Origin: JANXQZ01 sp038225555
Lineage (GTDB): Bacteria; Acidobacteriota; Terriglobia; Bryobacterales; Bryobacteraceae
Reading direction: 5' to 3'
NCBI GenBank assembly: GCA_038225555.1
Contig: JBBRRB010000032.1
Coordinates: 1-64,000 of the forward strand
DNA: 64,000 nt
Part shown: one piece after another, positions 34,370 through 42,415 of the stretch
Layout: each line of letters opens with the position of its first letter
Position numbering within the stretch: position 1 is the first letter of the stretch
The notes under the pieces: generated by a model
What the model was told of the DNA's origin: nothing
Database searches by the model: none
The model's input: the letters and a program-made list of their open reading frames with translations, nothing else
Translations under genes and position numbers: made by a program

Positions 34370-35029
34370 ATGAGCGAGTATTTCTCGTTCGACGTTTTCC
34401 TGAGTCATAGTTCGAAGAACAAGGATGTGGTGCGTCCCATTGCGGAACGACTGCGTGCGGACGGGCTGCTGGTGTGGTTTGACGAGTGGGTGCTCAAGCC
34501 CGGCGACAATATTCCTTCGAAGATCGAGGAGGGGCTGGAGCGCTCGCATGTGCTTGTGCTCTGCATGTCAGCGGAGGCGTTCGGTTCGGACTGGGCGCGG
34601 TTGGAGTCTGGAACGTTCCGGTTTCGCGATCCGCTGAATAGGCAGCGGCGTTTCATTCCGCTGCTGCTGGATGATGCGCCCATCAAGGGTTCGCTGGCCC
34701 AATTCCTCTACATTGACTGGAGCACGCCGAACTACGAAACAGAATATCCGAAGCTCCGGGATGCCTGTTCCCCGATCAAGACCCTGCCAACGTTGCAAGA
34801 AGAGGCAGCCCGCGAGCGGTTCGAAGAACGGGTCATTTCCTTGGGTCATACTGCAGCTGTCCGCTCGGTCGCATTCAGTCCGGATGGAAAACTCTCGCTC
34901 TCCGGCTCCGTTGACAACACCGTGCGGCTGTGGGACGTGGAAACCGGACGCTGCCTGCCCGTGCTGAAAGGCCACTCCACCCGCGTCTTGTGGCTGCCAT
35001 CCTGCGCAGCTCGAAGGCTCACGCGTTGA
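34370..35029 (+). pseudogene. TIR-WD40 gene cut off after the first WD40 blade
   Basis: 219 residues from ATG 34370. The TIR domain (1-140) is complete: FDVFLSHSSKNKD, a DGLLVWFDEWVLKPGD loop and the likely catalytic Glu79 in SDWARLE, as in NAD-cleaving TIRs. One WD40 blade follows (GHTAAVRSVAFSPDGK to NTVRLWD), then a second begins (LKGHS) and turns into unrelated residues before a stop. Intact relatives carry many WD40 blades, so this is a 3' truncation at about 34980. Upstream in-frame sequence to 34286 is probably not translated. It faces the graveyard described below. Confidence 0.75.
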
Positions 35030-35270
35030 CGTAATCGACGGCAAGGTGCGCGGCCTGCCGAAATTGACCCACCTGAGTGTCGGATCGGTTCCAAGCAACA
35101 CGATCTTCGAATCCCCGTTCGCCAGCAACAAGAGCCACAACACAATGGCGACACGGGAACGGTAGTGCCGAATCGATTCGAAACATCGCGCAGATGGTTA
35201 GTCCGAGGACGGGATTATCCGAAAAAACCATAAGTGAGGCAAGCTTCTCCGCTTCAGCGGAAAGCCGCTT
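35030..35270. other. Degenerate spacer between the TIR gene and the recombinase relic
   Basis: No intact gene. On the minus strand a helical-looking stretch (AHLAVDYVNA ending at 35019) may be a relic, but I do not recognise it. Confidence 0.3.
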
Positions 35271-36019
35271 CGAGCCATTACAGTCGAACTGCACGCATTC
35301 GCATCCGACTTGGCCGAGAGCTTGGCTCCCATATCGGTCGGGCGGACGCTGGCAGCCGTGCGCAGTCTGGTGCGATTCGCGACCCGATCCCGACACCTGA
35401 CTAAGAACGTAGCGGCCGACCTCAACCTGCCCCGTTCCGGGAACCGCTTGGCGGAGCGGAATTAGCCGAACAGGACGTGCGTCGGATGATTTCGCTCGAA
35501 ACAATCCTCGCAATCGCGTTTTGCTCATGTTGTTGTACACGTCAGGATTACGAGTATCGGAAGCGTGCAACCTGCGCTGGCGCAACCTGCGGGAGCGTGG
35601 CGACACGGGTCAACTCACCATCTGCGGCAAGGGTGGGAAGACTCGTGCCGTTCTGTTGCTTGCGGCAATGTGGAACGATCTGAGATCGCTCAGCAGTTCT
35701 TGCGGCCTGGACGACCCTGTGTGTCGTTCGCGCAGCGGTAAGCCGCTGGATCCGCTCGCGAATTCTGCGCATTGTGCAAGAGGCGGCCCAGCGGGCAGGA
35801 TTCGCCGAACGCGCCAGCCCGCATTGGCTGCGGCACGCACACGCAACTCACAGCCTGGAGCGCGGCGCACCGATTCATCTTGTCCAAGCTATCTTGGGCC
35901 ACGCTTCTGTTGCGACGACCAGCCGTTACTTGCATGCGCGGTCCAAGCCAATCCAGCGCGGAGCTCATCGTGGCGCGGTGAGCGGCAGGATTGGCGCACT
36001 GGGTGAATTGGCGCAATAA
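35271..36019 (+). pseudogene. Tyrosine recombinase (XerC/XerD type) broken into several frames
   Basis: The core-binding part (FASDLAESLAPISVGRTLAA at about 35300) ends in a frame change near 35460. The catalytic part resumes in another frame (YTSGLRVSEACNLRW from 35527, Arg; GKGGKTR, Lys), and a third frame carries H-x-x-R (PHWLRHAHATH), LGHAS and the Tyr in SRYLHAR, ending with TAA at 36019. All five active-site residues can be read, but only over at least three frames, so it is dead. Such recombinases move plasmids and islands, so it may be the relic of how the region arrived. Confidence 0.8.
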
Positions 36020-36472
36020 TTCGTGCAGCACCCTCGACTTCTGTCGCGTTTGACGCTCAAAATGATCCACCTTTTAAGCGCTATTTCGGACGGCATCGGA
36101 CGCCACACGGGCTTAACCAAAGGGTGCCGTACGTAGCCTACACGTCAGCGGTAGCGTGGTGTAAGGGCTCAAGGAGCTCGCCAAGCCAGAGTGCGGTCCG
36201 CGCTTACAGTACTGCCGGTGGATCGCTCAATCGTGTAGATCGACGGACCCGATCTGGGGCGTCGGTTCCTTTTTATGTCCCGACAAAACTACCTGGCCGA
36301 ACTTATGTTCCACTCGTCTCCCGGGTCAGTTGCGAGGCCTAACCCTAGAAAAAGGCCGCCTGCCGCTGCGTGGCATTCTTTCTCGGTCACAGAATCGGGC
36401 TATCGGTGCAGCGCAATGAGAAAATCCGCGATGGTTTGGGGCTTGGCCGTCGTTGGTGTCTGCTGGCTATCA
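36020..36472. other. Region without a recognisable gene
   Basis: 453 bases between the recombinase relic and the caspase relic. Short open frames have no protein-like sequence, and I see no strong hairpins or RNA gene. Confidence 0.4.
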
Positions 36473-37208
36473 TTAAGTTCCCTTACGCGTTCTGAAAATG
36501 TAGTCGTCGAGGGCGTTGACCGTGATCCTTCCTTTGCCCATCATGTCCGCTTTCCCGTTCAGCCCCTCCACCAATGCCTTGGTGAATGCTCCATTGCCCC
36601 ATTCTGGGCGTTCCAAGGCAATCTGACGCCCCGACGATGCTGTAAAGACTACTGCGCCGTTCTCGGCGCTCACCAATTCGTTCACAACGGCATTAATATC
36701 CGCGCGCAACTCTGCTTCGGCCGCTGAGCACATTCCCGGAGTAGCACATGTCCAGGAACAATAGCACCTTACCCGGAATGGACTGTACAGTTTTTTGTAC
36801 CTCCGTCGAGGACACCGCGGTGCGACGTAGCCTCTTCGCATCGAAATTGACAGGAATGAAATAATAACCTTCACTCGCATCATTCCACCCGTGACCTGAA
36901 AGGAACATGATTCCAATATCAGTCTTGCTGGTATTTTTCTCGACCCACTCCAACCCGTCGAGAATCGCATCGTGTGTCGCACGCTCGTCGGTCAGGAGCT
37001 TAACTTGAACATCCCTGTAGAGTGTGCCCTTCTGACGTTCCAACGCGGCTGCGAAGTCCTCGGCATCCTTCGCCGCCCATTGCAGCCTGAAAGCGTCCGG
37101 ATACTTGCTGATGCCAATTGCCAGAACAAAGAGTCTGGATTGGTTTGCAGTTGTCGCTTGCGCGCCCCGCCATCTGAGCCGAACCGTGGCCGGTTCGCTA
37201 GCCCACAT
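36473..37208 (-). pseudogene. Caspase-domain (C14) protein, frameshifted and truncated at both ends
   Basis: Frame one (37208 to about 36725) reads RLFVLAIGISKYPDAFRLQ, the catalytic His in LSGHGWND and the catalytic Cys in FLDMCYSGNV, then runs into a stop. From about 36725 the normal caspase sequence continues one frame over (INAVVNELVSAENGAVVF, WGNGAFTKALVEGL) until the stop at 36473. The N-terminus starts with ATVRLRWRGA, as in WD40-caspase proteins, and lacks its front part; the C-terminus is short. The break at about 37205 coincides with the IS relic. Prokaryotic caspase genes of this kind are often conflict effectors. Confidence 0.8.
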
Positions 37209-37377
37209 TTCTCACGAATAGACTAGCGAAAAGGCCGCTTTTCTGGCATAAACGTATTTGCCACAACACGTTTCGGCCAAAAGGAGGCGTCCTTCCGCTA
37301 TGACAGAGTGTAACCAATCCAGCTTTGGATTTAAAGCCTGCGGCAGGCGGGCAATCGTGGCCCGCTTCGACGTGCCT
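37209..37377 (+). mobile_element. IS1380-family element, left-end relic
   Basis: From ATG 37300 the frame reads MTECNQSSFGFKACGRR and then AIVARFD, a start characteristic of IS1380 transposases (MTECN-x-SSF...F-x(4)-R), with a purine-rich stretch (AAAGGAGG, about 37279) some 15 bases upstream. After about residue 25 the match stops where the intron-like sequence begins. The left end lies near 37205-37215 and would have interrupted the caspase gene. Only about 25 of roughly 450 transposase residues remain. The exact terminal repeats cannot be set without the right end. Confidence 0.6.
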
Positions 37378-37865
37378 TCCCTCCTTCGCAAACACACCAG
37401 AAGCAAGGGCCCTTTCCTCCGTCGGCATTACCCAACTTCATCGGTCATATGGCCCTCTCCAACGCCCAGACTGGTCCGTCGTCCTTTCGACGACGGTTGA
37501 AGGCCCGACCTCCGCCAGTCCCGGGCCTCCCCCAATTACCCGGATCACCTTCTCTACATGCCGTGCTCACTACCCCGATGGATCGGATCAGGTGCTTGTC
37601 GGTTGTTCGTTTGGTGCGCTCCCGCACCGGGTTTCTTCCCTGTCCGTGCAGCCTTCCCCGTTTTGAAGGCGGGTCGGCATCCATTTCGTTACTTTCGAGG
37701 CCTGCTCAAGCTTTACTCACGTTACCGCCTGCAGAGTTGCTCACCTACCTTACGTAGGCTTTATCGCGAGGCTTCGTTCGGCTCGGTTTCCCTCACCCAA
37801 CGCTCGCAAGCTACCAAGTCCCACCGACAACTGCTTGCACGGGTGTCCACGCCCTTGGGGCGCAC
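37378..37865 (-). ncRNA. Group II intron, 5' ribozyme part (truncated)
   Basis: On the minus strand the sequence begins at 37865 with GTGCG, the group II 5' splice consensus (GUGCGCCCC...AGGGCGUGG forms the first stem). It then runs about 490 bases with many paired blocks (for example AGGTCGGGCCTTCAACCGTC, GTCGTCGAAAGGACGAC) that resemble domain I-IV of bacterial introns carrying a maturase gene. The maturase and the domain V/VI end (GAGCC..GAAA..CGGUUC) are missing. All long open frames here are in Arg/Pro/Ser-rich, non-protein-like sequence. The junction with the IS relic is near 37377. Class is not assigned. Confidence 0.6.
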
Positions 37866-38184
37866 CTCAAAAAACTACGCTTTCAGATGATTGATGACGG
37901 TGATTGCGTTGAACACATCCAATTCGCATTCTTTTTAGCTTGTTTTTTCCGTTTGTCCGGCGGGAGCTTGCGGCTAAGTAGGTTCAAAATGGCGCGTTGC
38001 GTATGAAGTGCGTTATTTTTTTGCTGCGGGTTGTTGCCTTGGCGTGATTTCCACAGGGCAGGCAGGATTTAAAAGATGGGTATGTTAAAGGTTAAAAGGA
38101 TAGGTCTCTGCAACCTATTGATAAAGGGCAATTTAATCGGTCGAAGCGCCAACTAAACCTACCGGGATGCATGGGAGCCGCCTC
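37866..38184. other. AT-richer spacer beside the Rep relic
   Basis: About 320 bases with T-runs (TTTTTAGCTTGTTTTTTCCG near 37930, TTATTTTTTTGC near 38015), less GC-rich than its surroundings. It lies downstream of the plasmid Rep relic. I looked for direct repeats (iterons) and did not see any convincing set. Confidence 0.35.
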
Positions 38185-38670
38185 CTACACCCACTGGCCT
38201 TTTCGCTGCGCCTCGCTGAGGCGTTTGTTCGAGGCCTTCATTTCCCGCACGAAATTGGAAGATGGAATCTTGAACGTGACCTCGATCAGCTTCTTGCGTG
38301 GCCCAAGGGTATCGTTGCGTTCGTAGGAGGACAGAACATCTTTACTCTTGAGGTCCGCAAACGCGTTCTCCAGGGCCTCGATCCCGGGCCTTTCGCGGGT
38401 GTACGCGTCAAGAAGGCCGAAATCGGCCTTGACGGTGCTGTATCGCATTTCAAAAGGCTTGGCATAGCCCGCAAAAGTGTATTTCAAGAGGAGCTGCTTG
38501 TGAAGCCAGCGGGCCAGTTGCGTGGTGTGGCTCATCATCAGGTCGTAGTTGAATTGCCGGTAGGTGACCTTGTCGATGCTGCCTGTAACGAGAGGGTGAA
38601 ACTGAACGGCCCATTTGGCCTTGGGGTCGTCGTCAAGCTTGGCGCGCGATGCGGCTTTTCTTTGGACTCG
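38185..38670 (-). pseudogene. Plasmid replication initiator, C-terminal part
   Basis: Open from 38670, just after an in-frame TAA at 38671-38673, to the stop at 38185; about 161 residues. The sequence WAVQFHPLVTGSIDKVTYRQ, then QLARWLHKQLLLKYTFAG and EMKASNKRLSEAQ, follows the pattern I recall for the DNA-binding half of plasmid replication proteins (LTYRQ..YA..M, LARWLHKR). The first half is missing, so it is not functional. It supports a plasmid origin for the region. An alternative is a phage replication protein. Confidence 0.6.
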
Positions 38671-38695
38671 TTAGCACCCGTTCCAGTTACAGGGG

Positions 38696-38723
38696 ATGCT
38701 CAACATGGAAAAAGTTTGAGCAT
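38696..38723. repeat. Inverted repeat upstream of the zinc-ribbon gene
   Basis: ATGCTCAA (38696-38703) and TTGAGCAT (38716-38723) with a 12-base loop, ending 17 bases before the GTG start of the zinc-ribbon gene. Overlapping AACATG/CATGTT offers an alternative pairing. It could be an operator or an attenuator-like hairpin. Confidence 0.35.
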
Positions 38724-38740
38724 GTTAGACTAAGGTCAAC

Positions 38741-39487
38741 GTGTTGACCGCAGAAATCGAGCAAATTACCCGTCTTCAGTCCCTGGATCTCAAAATTACG
38801 GAACTGGACCGGGAAGTAGCTGATCTTCCCAAGCACATAGCCCGGATCGAAAAAGTTTTAGACGGGCACCTTCGGCGTTTGGAGGCGGACCAAGCGGCTC
38901 TCGTAGCGAACCAAAAAGACCGCAAGCGCCTGGAGGACGACATTAAGGTTCACGAGCAGAAAATTTCCAAGCTGAAAGATCAGACGCTTCAGGCCAAGAA
39001 CAACGAACAATACAGGGCCTTTTCGAACGAAATCGAATATGCCCAAAAAGAAATCAGGAAGTGCGAAGACCGGATCATCGAGTTGATGTCGGAATCCGAA
39101 CCGCTCGACAACGCTGTCAAACAGGCGGAGGCCGCGCTGAAGGAAGAGAAGAAGCAGGTGGACGCCGAAAAGAACAAGGCCCGGGAGCGAACGGCGGTCG
39201 ATCGGAAACAGCTCGATGAATATAAGTCAGAACGCGCTGAGATCGTCGGCAAGCTGAAGCCGCAGATTTATGCAACCTACGAACGCATCCGCAAGCGCCG
39301 CAATGGAATCGCGGTAGCCGAATTTGTGGAGGGGCGCTGTTCGGCCTGCATGATCGCGTTGCGGCCGCAGTTTGTTCAGGATCTTCGCAAGGGCGGTGCT
39401 CTGATGACTTGCGAGAGTTGCGGGCGCATTCTGTATTACAATCCTCCGGTCAGCTTTGAACAGGATCTCGCGACTCAAAACAGATAA
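38741..39487 (+). CDS. Coiled-coil protein with C4 zinc ribbon (DUF164 family)
   Basis: 248 residues from GTG 38741. A long alpha-helical coiled coil (about 5-180, charged heptads such as LEDDIKVHEQKISKLKDQ) ends in a zinc ribbon C-x2-C (RCSACMIAL) and C-x2-C (CESCGRILYY). Widespread in bacteria, related to chlamydial CT398, proposed to bind nucleic acids or secretion parts; its role is not established. Placed 39 bases before the TRAP genes, which may be coincidental. Confidence 0.9.
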   Translation: MLTAEIEQITRLQSLDLKITELDREVADLPKHIARIEKVLDGHLRRLEADQAALVANQKDRKRLEDDIKVHEQKISKLKDQTLQAKNNEQYRAFSNEIEYAQKEIRKCEDRIIELMSESEPLDNAVKQAEAALKEEKKQVDAEKNKARERTAVDRKQLDEYKSERAEIVGKLKPQIYATYERIRKRRNGIAVAEFVEGRCSACMIALRPQFVQDLRKGGALMTCESCGRILYYNPPVSFEQDLATQNR

Positions 39488-39525
39488 ACCGAGCATCGAT
39501 TCCGGCCTCTCGGTAGAATACTCAC

Positions 39526-40527
39526 GTGGGACCTAACTCAACTCGGATTCTCGTCTCTCTCCTCGTTTGTGTCGCGAGCCTTTCCGCTCAAACAACCATT
39601 ATTAAAATGGGCACCCTGGCCCCCAAAGGATCCCGCTGGCACGACATTCTCATCGACATGGGCGAGCAGTGGAAGAAAGCTTCCGGCGGAAAGATCGAGC
39701 TGAAGGTGTATCCGGGCGGCGAACAGGGCGATGAGCCCGCCATGGTTGAGAAGTTGCGCATCAAGAAGTTGCAATCGGTGGCGATCTCTGGAGCGGGCCT
39801 GAGCGGGATCGAGTCGGGCGTTTCCGCTCTGCAGATCCCCATGATGCTGAACTCTTATGAGGAACTCGATTTCGTTCGCGATCGAATTGCCGATCGACTT
39901 GAGAAGGGCTTGGCGCAACGAGGCTTCATCGTATTGAATTGGGCCGATACGGGTTGGGTTCACTTTTTCACGAAGAAGCCCGCGAGCAGGCCGGATGATC
40001 TTCGCCCTATGCGGCTGTGCGTGCTGCAAGGCGACAACGGCACCTACGAACTCTACAAAACCCGAGGGTTTCATCCGGTGGCGTTGGCGGCGACCGACAT
40101 TCTCACGGGTCTGCAGACCGGCCTCATCGATGCTTTTCAATCGCCGCCTCTGATCGCCCTGGCAAGTCAGTGGTTTGGCGGTGCCAAGAATATGCTGGAT
40201 ATCCGTTTCGCTCAACTGGTAGGCGCCACGGTGATCTCAAAGGATGTTTGGGAGAAGATTCCGCCCGCTACGCGTACTGAAATGATGAAGATCTCGAGGG
40301 CGGCCGGGGTCTCGCTCCGTGAAGAGATTCGAAAATCCGAAGCGGCCGCGATCCCTTTGATGCAGCAGTTCGGTCTCAATGTGGTGCATGCGGATCCGAA
40401 GGCGTTGGCTGAATGGCGGACGCTTGCGGAGAGTACTTGGCCGTCACTTCGCGGAGGCGAGATCCCGGTCGATTTGTTTGATCAGGTGAAGCGGCTTCGC
40501 GACGAATACCGCAAGAGCCATCCGTGA
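39526..40527 (+). CDS. TRAP transporter solute-binding protein (DctP family)
   Basis: 333 residues from GTG 39526 with signal peptide (LVSLLVCVASLSAQ). Periplasmic DctP fold: TIIKMGTLAPKGSRWHD, GGKIELKVYPGGEQGDE and the ligand-site region around MRLCVLQGD. It captures the solute for the QM permease encoded next, whose GTG start overlaps this stop (GTGA). Ligand unknown; DctP proteins usually bind carboxylates or sugar acids. Confidence 0.92.
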   Translation: MGPNSTRILVSLLVCVASLSAQTTIIKMGTLAPKGSRWHDILIDMGEQWKKASGGKIELKVYPGGEQGDEPAMVEKLRIKKLQSVAISGAGLSGIESGVSALQIPMMLNSYEELDFVRDRIADRLEKGLAQRGFIVLNWADTGWVHFFTKKPASRPDDLRPMRLCVLQGDNGTYELYKTRGFHPVALAATDILTGLQTGLIDAFQSPPLIALASQWFGGAKNMLDIRFAQLVGATVISKDVWEKIPPATRTEMMKISRAAGVSLREEIRKSEAAAIPLMQQFGLNVVHADPKALAEWRTLAESTWPSLRGGEIPVDLFDQVKRLRDEYRKSHP

Positions 40528-42350
40528 GCTTGCCCATAGCGGTCGAGAAGCCAGTCCGCTGGAACCCTTTTAATTCATTCGAAAATCTTCTCTCGGCGGC
40601 GGCCTTGTCGATGATGACTCTGCTGCCAGTGAGCGAAATGGTGACGCGCCAGTTTCACCTCGGCGGGATCACGGGGGCGGCCGTCATCGTACAGCAACTC
40701 ACGCTGTGGATCGGATTTCTGGGTGCGGCACTCGCGGCGCGCTCCGGCAATCTGCTCTCGCTTTCAGCAAGCACTTTTCTGCCGGAGCGCCTGCGTGCTC
40801 CTGGCCGGATCGTCGCGTTCGCCGTACTCGCCAGCGTGTCTCTTTGTCTCGCGTGGGCCAGCCTCGAATACGTTCAAGTGGAGCGGCAAGCAGGGTCATG
40901 GGTGCTGCAGGATGTCCTTCCCAAGTGGGTCGCGATTATTATCATGCCGATTGGATTCGGCGTCATCGCGTTGCGGGCGGTTTGGTTGGCGAATCCTTTT
41001 TGGAAGGGCCGGGCGCTCGCTGCGATCGGGCTCTTGATTCCGATTGGACTGTATTACGCGGGAACGCCCGCTGTACCTGGGCTCTTCCAGCTGGGCATTT
41101 TGGTGATGATCTGTTCTACCTTACTGGGGCTGCCGATTTTCGCGGTGTTTGGCGGCTTCGCCATTCTGATGTTCTGGCACGCCGAAACGCCAATCGCCTC
41201 GGTGCCGGTTGAAATGTACCGCCTGGTGGCATCGCCTCTGCTGCCTTCTATTCCACTGTTCACGTTCGCCGGATATTTGATGGTGAAGGGCGGCGCGACC
41301 AAGCGATTCCTGCGAGTCTTCGCGGCACTTTTCAGTTGGGCTCCCGGCGGAATGGCGATCGTCACGGTAGTGATTTGCGCGATTTTCACATGGGGCGGAT
41401 CGGGCCTCACGATTTTATCGTTAGGGGGATTGCTTGTTCCGGTCTTGATTCGGGCCCGCTATCCCGAACAGTTTTCGATTGGCTTGCTGACCGCATCCGG
41501 TTCGCTGGGACTCTTATTTCCGCCTAGCTTGCCGGTTATTTTATATGGCGTATACGCCGCCACGCCCATCGATAAGCTGTTCATCGGTGGCCTGCTGCCA
41601 GGGCTGCTGATGGTGACGCTGGCAGCGTCGATGGGCGTCCGTCAAGGCATCCGGAGCGAAACGGTTCGGGATAAGTTTTCCTTGCGCGAGGCGGGCGCGG
41701 CCATGTGGGAAGCAAAGTGGGAACTGCTGCTGCCAGTGATTATGCTGGTGGGTTTGTTCGGCGGATTTGGAACGCTGACCGAGGCGGCCGCGCTCACGGC
41801 GCTTGCTACTCTGTTCGTGGAAACCGTGATTTACCGAGGCATTTCCCTACGGCGGGATTACACGCTGGTTTGCGTGGAGTGCGCCTCCGTGGTGGGCGGC
41901 ATCCTGCTGATCCTTGGGGTAGCGCTTGGGTTTACCAATTATCTCGTAGATGCCGAGATTCCGTCGCGAATCGTCGATTGGGTGCAGGCGCATATACACT
42001 CAAAGTACGTCTTCCTGCTGGCATTGAACGCGTGCTTGCTGGTTGTGGGCAGTTTAATGGACATTTTCGCCGCAATTCTGGTGATTGTCCCGCTGTTGAA
42101 GCCTTTAACGGCCGCGTACGGGATCGACCCTGTTCAGATGGGCATCATCTTTCTGGCGAATCTGGAACTGGGTTATTTGATGCCGCCGGTGGGGATCAAT
42201 CTCTGTCTGGCGGCATACCGGTTTGAGAAACCTATGTTCACGGTGTATCGGGCACTGTTGCCATTTCTGTTGGTTCTGCTGTGCGGCGTGCTGCTGATCA
42301 CGTACGTGCCCTGGATGACGACGGCCCCGTTGCGATGGTTCGGTAAATAG
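40524..42350 (+). CDS. TRAP transporter permease, DctQ and DctM fused
   Basis: 608 residues. The first about 165 form the small four-helix DctQ subunit (ENLLSAAALSMMTLLPVSEM), and the rest, about 190-600, is the large DctM permease (GIFTIATWGGSGLTILSLGG style; LGLLFPPSLPVILYGV, LNLELGYLMPPVGINL). Fused QM permeases are known in this family. Sodium-driven uptake is expected. It is coupled to the binding protein by a 4-base overlap. A palindromic element follows the stop. Confidence 0.92.
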   Translation: MSLPIAVEKPVRWNPFNSFENLLSAAALSMMTLLPVSEMVTRQFHLGGITGAAVIVQQLTLWIGFLGAALAARSGNLLSLSASTFLPERLRAPGRIVAFAVLASVSLCLAWASLEYVQVERQAGSWVLQDVLPKWVAIIIMPIGFGVIALRAVWLANPFWKGRALAAIGLLIPIGLYYAGTPAVPGLFQLGILVMICSTLLGLPIFAVFGGFAILMFWHAETPIASVPVEMYRLVASPLLPSIPLFTFAGYLMVKGGATKRFLRVFAALFSWAPGGMAIVTVVICAIFTWGGSGLTILSLGGLLVPVLIRARYPEQFSIGLLTASGSLGLLFPPSLPVILYGVYAATPIDKLFIGGLLPGLLMVTLAASMGVRQGIRSETVRDKFSLREAGAAMWEAKWELLLPVIMLVGLFGGFGTLTEAAALTALATLFVETVIYRGISLRRDYTLVCVECASVVGGILLILGVALGFTNYLVDAEIPSRIVDWVQAHIHSKYVFLLALNACLLVVGSLMDIFAAILVIVPLLKPLTAAYGIDPVQMGIIFLANLELGYLMPPVGINLCLAAYRFEKPMFTVYRALLPFLLVLLCGVLLITYVPWMTTAPLRWFGK

Positions 42351-42352
42351 AG

Positions 42353-42412
42353 ATGTGGGGCAGCCAAGGCCGCATAGAAAGGCGGCTGCGGGCAAGATTG
42401 CCCGCCCCACAT
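42353..42412. repeat. Compound palindrome between convergent genes (REP-like or bidirectional terminator)
   Basis: ATGTGGGGC (42353-42361) pairs exactly with GCCCCACAT (42404-42412). Inside are GCGGGCA/TGCCCGC around 42386-42403 and GGCCGC/GCGGCT-type pairing. It sits in the 65 bases between the TRAP permease and the selenoprotein gene, both ending here, so it can serve as a terminator for both. The layout also fits extragenic palindromic repeats. Confidence 0.6.
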
Positions 42413-42415
42413 AGT

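Noticed and set aside
37445..37890. Several open frames of 79-113 residues
   Set aside because: Composition is not protein-like and all overlap the proposed group II intron RNA.
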